A stretch of DNA of 64,000 nucleotides from Branchiostoma floridae (lineage: Eukaryota > Chordata > Leptocardii > Amphioxiformes > Branchiostomatidae), in the NCBI RefSeq assembly GCF_000003815.2, contig NC_049984.1, positions 2,829,315 to 2,893,314 on the forward strand, read 5' to 3'. The stretch's first letter is position 1, and every line of letters starts with the position of its first letter. Of the stretch, positions 21,060 through 30,688 are shown in pieces. The notes below the pieces were generated by a model that worked only from the letters and a program-made list of their open reading frames with translations, searched no databases and was not told the DNA's origin. Position numbers and translations under genes: made by a program.

Positions 21060-21500
21060 CCCAAGGGCAGGCTGGGAAGTTGGGGGAAGGCAAGGGACAG
21101 ACAGGTAGTTTGGGGAGACAATACTGGCAATACAGAAAACTATAGTCCCTTTTAGTGTGGACAGAACATAACTCAATATTGAACTTGACATGATGATGGA
21201 AAGTTGGGTGAGGGGGTAATACGGGGGACAGATAGTTTGGGGAGACAACATTGGTGATAGGGAAAACTAGTCTGTCTTTTGTGCAGGACATAAGTAGAAT
21301 TAATACTCAATATTGAACTTGAAATGAGATATGCAAGCAAAAAGTTTGGGGGGAATGAATGAATGAATGAATGAATGAAGGCAGGAGACAGGTAGTTTGC
21401 AAAGACAATAGCAGTGATACCAGAAAACCAGTCCCTTTTTTGTGTGTGCAGGACATATGTAGAATTAATATTCAATATTGAACTTGAAGTATGATATGTA
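21060..21500 (+). repeat. Three-copy diverged tandem repeat, 134-165 bp spacing
   Basis: TCAATATTGAACTTGA recurs near 21173, 21307 and 21471, each preceded by a GACAGRTAGTTTG...GAAAAC segment. A (GAAT)n run at about 21353-21380 interrupts the last unit. Confidence 0.75.
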
Positions 21501-22289
21501 CTTGACATGCATCCTTTTCCTAAGAATCTGATGAAAAAAGAGGAGAGGGAAGATGCCATGATCAACTTTAAAGGATTTGTGAATCCATCTCAGAAACAAA
21601 CTAGCAAAACCTAAGCATGCACAGAATGAAATTGTAGTTTTTATGATAGCTTGAAATATAAATATGTGTACATGAAAGCATGTAGGCAAAACAAAAGAAA
21701 TTCAGCTAACCCATATACGTTGTAGATGACCATCCCAATGTTGCAGCACAATTATAGATAGCAGTGGCGGAGTTAGGCAAGCTCACAACGTCAGAAATTA
21801 GCCCTAAAGAAAGGAAGGAAGAAAGCAAAATTACAAGTTTGAGTTTAGTTTCATATTTTTGATGTTGCAAGAAACCTAAAACACAACAGTTAAGTAATGC
21901 ATCACAACACAAACATAAATCAAGGAAATAAGCAATAATCAAAAATAATCAAAAGATTGACAGTTGATGCAATTGCCCTCTATTATGGAGAAGAGATTGG
22001 GTCACATTCACATGCGTTAAATCTGCAAACGGTCCCATAAAGGATAATTTTGATGAGAGTGTAAAATCTGTTTACGACAGAGCGTACGACGCATCATTAC
22101 ATCCCGGGGTTGTGTGTGACCAAATGAGTTTTGATGAGAATTTTTGTCAGGACTTTTATTGAGATTTAGAGTGAGACATCTGATCGATGTTACCAAACCT
22201 GTCAGTATTTGGGAGACTGTCCAAAAGAAGCAGTGGTGGAAATATGTTGTCTATGGCATCAAAGAATTTCAGTCAAAGAGAAACATTGA
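21501..22289. other. Unassigned AT-rich sequence
   Basis: No gene or repeat recognised. Confidence 0.4.
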
Positions 22290-24215
22290 AGGGGTATAAC
22301 ATTCTAGATAAAATCTAGTCAGGGCGGCAGTTATACATTGTATTTTTACTAAAATATCTTCACTAAAATAATTCTTTGGCTAATTCTGACTGACTGTCAG
22401 AGTCCCCCAATTAAAATGGAATGCTTGATAATAAAACTTTTAAATGACAGAGTACTTAAAAATACTGCTTTCAAAATGGCAGCTGTCGAAACATTTTCTT
22501 TTACTCTCAACCATGTTGAACCCATAGAACAGTGGCTGCAAAACATTGTCTATGACATTGAATTTTTTTAATTCTATAATAATAATGCAGAGAGCCACAA
22601 CTTTGAATGCATCCTATTAGCAGCTGCTTTTAGCAACTGAGAAGATGTATATTGAGTATGAACGATGTAAAAACATTTCCCATGAAACTTTCTCATTCAT
22701 CGAAATCTAACCATTTTCTTGACACGGCAACAAGGGAAAAGCCATCCAAAGTTGGGGACCTTCTGTTAGCATCTAGAGACAAACTATTTTAACGTTATAT
22801 ACAAACAGTATATGATATGCTGTAAAAACAATCCGGATGACACAAATAAGGTCTAACGACACTGGCAGCAAGGAAGCCAAATTACCAATAAAACAAGGCC
22901 ATTTATGGAAGGTAATCTCTCATTTAATGGTGATCAGAATAACTTTCCCTTTTTTTGCTTAACTTAAGACCACATTTGCTACCTCGTTATGGTTATGTTA
23001 TGTAACGTTATAATGGTAACAAATTAATGAATCGTAACCAGTCATTTTGATGGAATAATCAAGTCTATGTCTAACTAAAAAAGACAATCTGATAGAGAAA
23101 AAAAAGGCCATCTTTGATGACACAATAACTTTGATGACATCATCGGTTGTTGTTTGAGAGCTTGCAACGACTGATAGTCACAACAACATAACGTGTAACT
23201 CACATCAACATCAGTGAGAAGCCAGCCTGTTGATTTTACGCTAACTTTCTGGGTGGCACACATGTCATGGTTGGGTTTGGCAAACTCATCTGTTTAGAGG
23301 TCACATAAAAGTTCCAAAGAGTTTTAGATGCACCTGTTCCGGCCATTAAGGCTCAAGGTCAGCCAAGGTCGCAAAGATGTATCGCAAAGATGTAACACTT
23401 GGACTGTTTTTATTGGACACTTTGTGATGGACAAAGCAAGGGCGATTTAACATCCAGATGACATGTCTGGGAAATTCCATTTATGCAGATGAGAAATATA
23501 ATAGGTTAATTCTTTCAAATATCCTTTTTTTAAAAAAATCGTTCTTACTTAAGTGAAATTTGTAGTGGAAATTCTTAATCTTAATTTCTAATCCTCTAAA
23601 GGAGATTTTCTTTTCAGTCCTCATCCTTTCTTGTAAAATCGTCAAGGATCGTAAATTCTGAAACCTACAAATATAATCGTGCCAATGTGTGGAAATGCCA
23701 TACTTTATTTGGGAGCTTCAAACGACAAAATTTTCAACCCTGAAACACAAAAGGAAGTCACAAACACATGCACAGAGATACTGACCTTCCAACAGCTTAA
23801 CAGCTATTAAAGTTTTAGACATGGTTTTCAACAAAACTCCTTTTAATACTTTTGATGCTTTCTTGTGGTTACAACATTAGATTTTCCCATCTGTCCCCTT
23901 AAGCAGCCAGAGTGTGTGCAAGGCATCAAACTTTCAAAGGGGAATTAACATTCTAAAAACCAATAGGGGTGACAGGTACATTTTCTCTAAAATGTCCTCC
24001 AACATACATTGTATAATTGTGTTTTTATACTTCTTTTAATTACTGCCTCCAATTAGAATGGAATGCCTCATATGATAATATCTGTAACATTTATAAGTTC
24101 TCATCAACTGTAATCGCCTGTATACCTAAAAAGGCACATTTTGTGTTTTTTACACAGCATCTGTCAAAACATTTGCCTTTACTTCCAGCCATGTTGAATT
24201 GATAGAACAGTGCCG
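22290..24215 (+). repeat. Diverged pair of related blocks 1.6 kb apart, with unassigned DNA between
   Basis: The block at about 22290-22550 and the block at about 23935-24215 share an ordered series of segments: TAACATTCTA, ACATTGTAT, AATTAGAATGGAATGC or AATTAAAATGGAATGC, GTCRAAACATTT and CCATGTTGAA...ATAGAACAGTG. The sequence between them (22551-23934) is AT-rich with no recognised gene. Confidence 0.55.
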
Positions 24216-24544
24216 TGTCAAGGTCACATGGCCTTCAGCTTTTGGCAGATGTGAGAAAAAACTTTGACACTTCAATGTTTGAATAAATCCATCTAACATC
24301 TATCACAAACTTGACCTTGCCTTGTAGCCTTGAGTTGTCAACTACTCTTAATTCCACATGAAAATATTTGAATGAGGGTGGAGTGATGGTGTTAATGACG
24401 ACAGAAAGTAAGAGCGACCTTGAACCAGTTTAATAGCTCACTGAAGAGTTCATTTTCCACGGGTCCTGACAGAGAGGACAGACACTATGTACAGCATTTA
24501 CAGGTTCATTGTACCATGGAAATGCCCTTTTCTACAAGTGAAAT

Positions 24545-24862
24545 GAACAGTGGACCTCAGCTTAACGTCCGGTCCTAAGGACTGTAACCCTTTCATGTAG
24601 GGTACATGTCGGTAATCACCAAGCAGATCTTGCATGACATAAGACAGTATCATAAGCTGGGGAAGGAGTTTAGCCGGCAGAAGAGTAAATTAGCCACTTT
24701 TACCTCTACTGGTTAAACTCCTTCCCCAGCTTATGATACTGTCTTATGCCATGCAAGATCTGCTTGGAGATTATATGTTGGGTCAGGGACAACAGTCGGG
24801 TTTCGAACTCACAACTTCTTAGTCCAGAGCAGAGGCACAGTCACTAACCACTACAAGATGAA
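24545..24862 (-). mobile_element. tRNA-derived SINE, minus strand, interrupted by a MITE
   Basis: On the minus strand the head reads TGTAGTGGTTAGTGACTG (A-box region, 24840-24858) and GTGAGTTCGAAACCCGACTG (B-box region, 24795-24814). The body AACAGTGGACCTCAG, GTCCTAAGGACTGTAACCC matches the SINEs near 28180 and 28490. The MITE at 24613-24772 splits the body. Confidence 0.7.
24604..24781 (+). mobile_element. MITE, TAATCACCAAGCAGATC variant, inserted in a SINE
   Basis: The element at 24613-24772 has arms AAGCAGATCTTGCATGACAT and ATGCCATGCAAGATCTGCTT with inner CAGTATCATAAGCTGGGGAA pairing. Flanks ACATGTCGG and ATATGTTGG agree at 7 of 9 positions. The differences are transitions consistent with CpG decay. 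Confidence 0.85.
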
Positions 24863-25004
24863 AGACATAAAATACACCTGCTGAGTTATACAGGAAGATC
24901 AAGGGCCAAGGAAATTTTGTGTCCTTGAGACAAAATACTCAGTTCCTTGCATTTTTAAGACTCTTCTATCTACATGTAATGTTATAAGCAAACTCCTTTT
25001 TCCT

Positions 25005-25115
25005 AGCCTGATTAAATCTCGCTTATAGCAGCCCACCCAACATCCGCGGGCCTCCTAGCCAGTTACAGCCCCGGGCAGCAAAGTTTGTGTTACACAGACT
25101 ACCACTTTCCTGTCT
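25005..25115 (+). mobile_element. MITE end, TAGCCTGATTAAATCTCGCT family
   Basis: TAGCCTGATTAAATCTCGCT, TATAGC, then a GTTTGTGTTACACAGACT segment matches, in reverse orientation, the copy at 34428-34505. The opposite terminus is not seen. Confidence 0.55.
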
Positions 25116-25283
25116 GAACCTCTAAAAGCAGTTTGGGTGGCCTGCGTGGTTGGTTGCCATTTGATTTGAAGACAACACACACTAAGGATCAAATTTGGTC
25201 TTCAGAAAACAACACTTAACTTTGATGAGCCAGACCAAAATGGGAAATGGGTGATGATGACAGTTGATTAAGGTTATGTGATA

Positions 25284-25506
25284 TACTGTAAAATAAAAAA
25301 AAATGCATTTAAGTTCGCGGGGATTTAATTTCGCAGTAGCAGGAAAAAGGACTTTTCGCGGTAGTTTTAAGTTCGAGGTAGCACCATGCACTGTAGTCTC
25401 TTAATGCAATGGAAAAATGTTCGCGGTGGTTTTAAGTTCGAGGTGAAGCGGCCACTGCGAAAATCGCAAACATTAAACCACCGCGAAAGTTTCTACATTT
25501 ACAGTA
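25284..25506. mobile_element. MITE with TACTGTAAAAT and ATTTACAGTA ends
   Basis: TACTGTAAAAT starts the element and ATTTACAGTA ends it (223 bp). The interior carries repeated TTCGCGG and TTTTAAGTTCGAGGT segments in both orientations (for example GTTCGCGGTGGTTTTAAG and CATTAAACCACCGCGAA). A TA duplication is possible. Confidence 0.8.
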
Positions 25507-25624
25507 GCTGGAACTGATGCTTGGACAGATCATACAGGTATCTATATCAGTAACATTACCTGTACCTGTCACCCACTATATCTGCCCCTTGGCATAACAC
25601 TTCGCAGGCTTGCAGTTGCCCCTG

Positions 25625-25801
25625 TGTAACAGTGGTGTTCAAGGACTGCTAAACCGAAGACGCCTAACGGCTTAAGCCTTTTGGCCGAACGGTTTGCACG
25701 TTCGATTTGTGATCCGGCTGCCCGGGTTCGGCGAGGGTTCGAATCCCGGGAGTCGGGGTGTTGTTTCTTTCTGTTCTTACTCGCCCCTCTGAATTTCTAC
25801 A
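25625..25801 (+). repeat. 5' LTR of the TRIM
   Basis: It spans TGTAACAGTGG to GAATTTCTACA. An A box TGGCCGAACGG (25682-25692) and a B box GGTTCGAATCC (25736-25746) lie 54 bp apart, the spacing of class-II (Ser/Leu) tRNAs. TTTT at 25679-25682 precedes the A box. No TTTT follows until the second LTR. Confidence 0.93.
25682..25746 (+). promoter_or_regulatory. tRNA-like Pol III internal promoter in the 5' LTR
   Basis: The A box fits TRGCNNARNNGG apart from small deviations, and the B box matches GGTTCGANTCC. Between them a weak anticodon-arm-like fold with loop TTCGATT can be drawn. The acceptor stem does not pair, so this is a promoter relic rather than a functional tRNA gene. The second LTR carries the same boxes at 25963-25973 and 26017-26027. 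Confidence 0.8.
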
Positions 25802-25802
25802 A

Positions 25803-25820
25803 TGGTTCCCACGCCGGCCC
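25803..25820 (+). other. Primer binding site, tRNA-Glu type
   Basis: TGGTTCCCACGCCGGCCC begins one base after the LTR. Animal tRNA-Glu with a TCCCAC acceptor would give TGGTTCCCACACCGG, differing here by one base in the first fifteen. Confidence 0.75.
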
Positions 25821-25867
25821 TGTGAGTAACAGGCTAGTATGTGCCACACAGGGATGTCGATCTCGGA

Positions 25868-25905
25868 GATTCGAGGACGAATCTTGAAAAGAAAAGGGGG
25901 AGTAG
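25868..25905 (+). other. Hairpin and polypurine tract of the TRIM
   Basis: GATTCG-AGGA-CGAATC (25868-25883) is a perfect 6-bp hairpin, followed by AAAAGAAAAGGGGG (25887-25900) directly upstream of the 3' LTR. It is the expected plus-strand primer position. Confidence 0.8.
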
Positions 25906-26082
25906 TGTAACAGTGGTGTTCAAGGACTGCTAAACCGAAGACGCCTAACGGCTTAAGCCTTTTGGCCGAACGGTTTGCACGTTCGATTTGTGATCCGGCT
26001 GCCCGGGTTCGGCGAGGGTTCGAATCCCGGGAGTCGGGGTGTTGTTTCTTTCTGTTCTTACTCGCCCCTCTGAATTTCTACA
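25906..26082 (+). repeat. 3' LTR of the TRIM
   Basis: It has the same 177-bp length and, as read here, the same sequence as the 5' LTR. TTTT at 25960-25963 is the first T-run after the 5' promoter and a potential Pol III terminator. Confidence 0.93.
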
Positions 26083-26124
26083 CCTGGTTACATGATCACA
26101 AGGAAGGACCTGTCACAGCCAAGC

Positions 26125-26480
26125 TTTATTGTTTGTTTATTGTTTATTGTTTATTAACTCCTTTAGTTGTTAGCATTCAATGCAACAACTAATCTTCCAG
26201 GAGTAATACACATAATACATGGACACATACAGTTTACAACATACACACATACAACATGTCAATAAAAATCATTAAACAAAACGCATTTGCCTTATCCAAA
26301 AATCATCAAGCCCCTCATGTGTCTTTAGCTAAGTCTCGCATATGTTTCACCAGCTGCCGTCTGAAAATCCTGGATGTGTTCGCAGTTTGCAGCTCATGTG
26401 ATAGTTTGTTCCAATCTGATGCTGCTCTATAAGTGAAGGATTGGAGCACTGGACACATAACTTCAAGTCCTGTTCAAAAC
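26125..26480 (-). pseudogene. LINE 3' end: last residues of a reverse-transcriptase ORF plus 3' UTR
   Basis: On the minus strand a frame from about 26475 ends at a TGA at 26315-26317. Its end reads SFTYRAASDWNKLSHELQ then NTSRIFRRQLVKHMRDLAK, the conserved C-terminal style of CR1/L2/Crack-type LINE ORF2 proteins (R-A-A-x-x-W-N-x-L). About 190 bp of 3' UTR follows, ending with tandem ACAATAA repeats. The copy is 5'-truncated and an in-frame stop lies near 26479. The clade assignment is from motif style only. Confidence 0.8.
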
Positions 26481-26509
26481 CATTAAACCTTCTTCAAGTT
26501 CTTTCACTA

Positions 26510-27042
26510 CATGGCAGGGTTGGACAAGTCCACTAGCCCTATTGTCCAGGGTAAGTGAAAGTGCTGATCGGGTAAGTGCATGACCTTCCCCACTTGCCCA
26601 TTTTTAAAAGTGACATAGTTTGTATATGATAAATATGTATCTAGCAGTAACTCGTGTACATGTACTTGTCGAAAATCGCACTCGTAATTTTAGTTATAAA
26701 TTGTGTTTGCATCTAAGCCACTATTGTGATTGAAAAGCTGCACAATTCAGCCTCCTCTGGCGGCTGCAAGGTTGCTTTTATTTCGTGTCATTTACATTTC
26801 TGTGAAACGAATAAACCAGTCTACTACTTGGGCAAGTAAGATTTTTCCATTGAGTGAGATTTTAATATACTTGTCACTTGTTACAGTCATGACAACAAGC
26901 ATTCCATAGCTGGCAGTGAAAATGCATATAAAAGAGACAATTTAATTTTGGGCAAGTGAAAAGTTGGTACGGGCAAGTAAATTTTTATGTACTTGCCCGA
27001 TAGGACAAGTGAATTTTAGAAAACTTGTCCAACCCTGCATGG
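26510..27042. mobile_element. hAT-like non-autonomous transposon with 5-bp target duplication
   Basis: The element at 26515-27037 (523 bp) starts CAGGGTTGGACAAGT and ends ACTTGTCCAACCCTG, exact 15-bp inverted termini. It is flanked by CATGG on both sides. The subterminal GGGCAAGTAA and ACTTGCCC motifs repeat in both orientations. A 5-bp duplication fits the hAT5 group (other hATs make 8 bp); this is inference. No transposase frame is present. Confidence 0.85.
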
Positions 27043-28134
27043 GACTGTGTATTGAGCCCCATTGTTAACATCTCCAACTGGGACCTGTCGCTCCCTGCGA
27101 GGCAAACGAGAAGGCTGTGGCTGCAGTACTGACACAGAACGATTTGATGATGATGATGATTCTACTACTTTAAAACTCTTACAGTATTTCGTAACAGTAA
27201 CAACTCTACAGCACTTTGATTTCATTTTAAAAGATTTTATTGTGATTGCCACAACTGACAAAAGAGGAGCAAAGGCAGGGATTTGTGCTTGGCCCTGGGA
27301 AGGAATGATCCTGAAATGCATTGAATTTTAATAGGTGACCAAAAGGTCTACCGGTAGTTGTAAAGCAAGACATGCAGAATTGTGAGTTCTGGTAACCAAC
27401 TCAATTTTGCACAGTCATGTAGTTTCCCCAGAAAGCTTCCCCACCATAAGTAAAAACTTCACAAAACTTCCTCTTCCGAATGAAAATATTTTGTTCCTGC
27501 CTTGACAACAACTGCCCTTGAGAAAGTTGTAACTTCTGTCCCAAGACTGTAAGGCATACAGATCTTAAGATCTCTGTAATAAGACTCCTTGGAGATTAAG
27601 ACCTACTTTACGAGGTAGTTACGAACTTCCTCACCTGCTCCGCATAAACCACAGTTTTTACTGCAGGAAAGGGGAACCTTCTAATCACCGTGGTAACGGG
27701 AGATCAGATTTCCGAGCTGGGGACTTTGGTTTCCCAAGAAATACACCAAACCATAAAGCCCAACCTTCACCTCTACCCCGATGGCTTAATTCTTGGCACC
27801 CCTGCCGTTGACTTCCTTGGAGGTGGAAAATTTCTCAGAGCGTGTAGAAAGGCAAAAAATCGTAATGTTTCTCAATCTTCTAGTTTTGAGGACACTCGTG
27901 TCTTTGCCTAGTAGGGAAGGGATTCTGTCTTGGTTCATGGATACTGTCTTGTTTAGCTGACACTGCAGATCTAACCTTTCACTGGTGATGAAAGAGAGGC
28001 TATAATGTATAGTATTAACAGGTTCATTGCCCTTGGCCTTGTTGCTCACAGAAGGGCCCTGATGATCGGTGGTGAACAGAGGGAGGACTGTGAAACGGAC
28101 TGTGATGATGATGATGATAAGATACTGGTAAATT
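27043..28134. other. Unassigned sequence with one X-box-like site
   Basis: ATCACCGTGGTAAC at 27684-27697 is one base from the RFX X-box form and resembles the site at 33868. Frames at 27062-27331 and 27690-27911 are unrecognised. A (GATGAT)n run occurs near 27144-27160. Confidence 0.4.
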
Positions 28135-28740
28135 TCCTTCACTCTTTTCCACAATCACAATGAACAGTTCACCACCCTTCCTAAGGACTGCAACCCTCTT
28201 CAAAATCCAGTAGTGAGTATGCTGGGTGAAATAGATAGCCGGGATTCGAACTCCCAACCTCTTGTTCCAGAGGTTCAGGCTAGCTAAACCATTGGATTAC
28301 CGTAGGCGTACACACACTTCTTCAAGACCCTTGTGGCTCCGTCCTAAAGACAATGGCTCACAGCCAACTTCATATCATGTCATCTCATCTCATTTCTTCT
28401 ATTTCATTTCCTTCCTTGAGACAGCCTTATACAATGTACTGGGAAATTTTCCTCGCTCTTTTGCAAAAAAAAACACGCAATTAACAGTGGACCATCATTC
28501 TTGAGGACAGCAACCCCTTCCAGTAGCGTACATGATGATTGAGTGACACAGCCGGGATACGAACTCCCATCCTCTTGTTACAGAGGCAGGGTTGCAAACC
28601 AATGGACTACACACACTTCCTCAATACCCTTGCGCCTCTGTTCCAAAGACAATGGCTCACGTCCAACTGGGACCCAAGAAAAAACACCAAGATGTCATTT
28701 CATCTTATTTCTTCCATTTCATTTCCTTTACTGAGAGAGG
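28135..28740 (-). repeat. Tandem duplication of a SINE-containing unit, about 318-bp period
   Basis: Both units contain a minus-strand tRNA-like SINE head (GGGAGTTCGAATCCCGG at 28239-28255; the second unit has GGGAGTTCGTATCCCGG near 28553-28569). Each is followed by matching flanks CACACACTTC, AAAGACAATGGCTCAC and ATTTCATTTCCTT. Because flanks are shared, this is duplication of a genomic unit rather than two SINE insertions. The second unit is interrupted by the composite element at 28740. Confidence 0.75.
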
Positions 28741-29974
28741 GCCCCTAAGGGGGGGTACCGACAACGCTCTACGCTAAATTCGGGAGGGCCGGCTACGTAA
28801 TACGCTAAATTATGGACGCTTCATTACGCTCTACGCTAAATTACGAAATTTCATAATGCATTATGCAAATATTTATTGTCTTTTGGCTGAACTCCGCCGA
28901 CGGCAGAACATGTGAAGATGAGATCTAAACAAAACTGATAATTCCATCAATAAGATTAAAACTTAACTTCTAAAGACGTCTTGCTGGCCAAAGGAGGCGA
29001 CAGCAAATTTCTCATGTGACGTAATTTTCAGCACTTGTAGCACCGAAAGCGGAGGCGCGACAATCCTAGGGCGTCCGGGGGCATGCTCCCCCGGGAATAT
29101 TGTGAAATCTTGACCCTCTGAAACGCCATTTTAAGCATTTTGAAGGGCAAATGTTGCTCACAGACTAAGCTAAGTTAAATAGCATCCAATTAGAAATTCA
29201 CATGGTTTTAGCTTTAAGCTGGGCAACGCCCCCAAACATCATTTTCAGATTTCGAGTGCCGAAAGCACGAACAGTCGAACTGTCGCAGGGTAGGTACGGG
29301 AAAATTTGGAAATTTTTACCCTCTGAAACACCATTTCCTGCATTTTGAGGGACAAATTTTGCTGGCAGACCATATGCTCAATGTAATGACATTTCTGTCA
29401 GAGAAACGTCTTTGAGGGCGACGAGCGCCGGAGAGTCGTGAGCGCCGGAGGCTAGGCCCAAGCCGTCGCGGCAAGGGCCGCCCGGCGCCCGGAGAAAAAT
29501 TGAAATCTCGACCCTCTGAAATGCCATTTCCTGCATTTAAGGGGCACATTTTGCTTGTTAACTAAGCTAAGGTCGGTAAAAAGATTTCTACTAGTTGGGG
29601 GACGACGCTCCCGCAACATATTTTCACCATGTCCAGTGCCGAAGTGTTGAGCCATAGCAAGGAATGTCCGGCGAAATTTTGAAATCTGGACCCTTTGAAA
29701 CGCAATTTCCAGCATTTTTGCGGGTAAAATTTGCCGGTAGACTAGTTAAGTTTAATGAAACTTTGATTACGCTTGACGAAAAATTAATATGAATTACGTT
29801 TTACGGTAAAATCCGGTTAGCTTCTACGTAATACGTTAAATTAAAGGGGCCAATATCGCTCGACGCAAAATGCACCGATTACGCTCTACGTTGAATTCGA
29901 GCGGTCCCGCTACGGAGTACGTAGAATTAAAACCGCCGATTACGCTCTACGGAAAAGGGCTTTGGGGCCCCCCT
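28731..29974. mobile_element. CpG-rich composite element with terminal and internal repeats
   Basis: About 1.23 kb lies between CTGAGAGAG (28731-28739) and CTGAGACAG (29966-29974), a 9-bp duplication with one change. The outer ends (GGCCCCTAAGGG and TTTGGGGCCCCC) are loosely inverted. Both end zones hold direct repeats of TTACGCTCTACGCTAAATT. The middle holds four diverged units with CCCTCTGAAACGCCATTT at 29114, 29319, 29512 and 29691, plus the palindromic GGGGGCATGCTCCCCC. No protein is encoded. Confidence 0.75.
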
Positions 29975-30639
29975 GAGACAGCCTTGCCCTACAAAGTTAT
30001 CATGGCTCCTGGCCAACTGGTGCCTGAGTCAAACAGGTGGCCGGGAGACAGACAGGAGACTTACAGAGCTACCTATCCCCTGTACTGTCTGTCCTGATCA
30101 TATCTCTGCAGGGATTGGCAGGCTATGGCCCTTACCACAGGATTATGGGGTGCTTAGTGGAGACCACCACTTCTTGGAACCACCACATACGTGTGTGAAT
30201 CAGTGTGATAGTCTGGCAGACTATACCTCCTACAGGTTTTGATAACTCATTCTTGGCCAAATGCAGATGCTCCTCAATTGATGCTCAAGCAATCCTTTCA
30301 TAGGCATTGATTGGCAAATAGCCTAGTGTTCTTGGCTTCCTTCCCAATGCATTGGTCACTTATCCATGTGGCACCAAGATAGGATACCCTAGCTCTGACC
30401 AAACCAGGTCAGCAGAAATGCAGAACAGGTGGCAGGATAGTGTGGGCGGGGCACTTATTTCTCCAGGTATGCAGCTAAAGTGTACCTTTGGTCTGCATCC
30501 TAACAGCATTTATCACTTATCTATAAAGTAGTCTTGACACCACATACTGGCCCAATCTCATCAATAGGGTCTAACTCAGAGGGCCTGCCTTAGAATTTCA
30601 TAGGGGGCAAGTTGGTCCTAGAGCCGAGGAGTTTGGTTG

Positions 30640-30673
30640 TGTAGGCCCTGGAAACAGTCTGGCTTCCAGGCTA
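30640..30673. mobile_element. Single MITE terminus
   Basis: GGCCCTGGAAACAGTCTGGC then TTCCAGGCTA matches the right end of the element at 31317. The left terminus is not found. Confidence 0.5.
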
Positions 30674-30688
30674 GCAAGTGGTTACAGC

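Larger units (their letters stand above)
25621..26086 (+). mobile_element. TRIM: complete miniature LTR retrotransposon with a tRNA-like promoter in its LTRs
   Basis: Two LTRs of 177 bp (25625-25801 and 25906-26082) appear identical, start TGTAACAG and end TTCTACA, and flank a 104-bp interior with no coding capacity. CCTG is duplicated on both sides (25621-25624 and 26083-26086). The interior starts one base after the LTR with TGGTTCCCACGCCGG, matching a tRNA-Glu-type primer binding site. It ends with AAAAGAAAAGGGGG, a polypurine tract, just before the second LTR. GATTCGAGGACGAATC before the tract resembles 3' ends of Ty3/gypsy elements. This defines a TRIM that must be mobilised by an autonomous partner. 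The 62-76 residue frames across it are artefacts. Confidence 0.93.

Noticed and set aside
25670-25770. A functional tRNA-Ser gene
   Set aside because: The A and B boxes and a possible CGA loop are present, but the acceptor arms do not pair and the T stem has mismatches; the copy is duplicated within LTRs.
25681-26192. Two frames with the same first 41 residues, as if a repeated gene
   Set aside because: They are the two LTRs of the TRIM read in one frame; the shared peptide stems from the tRNA-like promoter.
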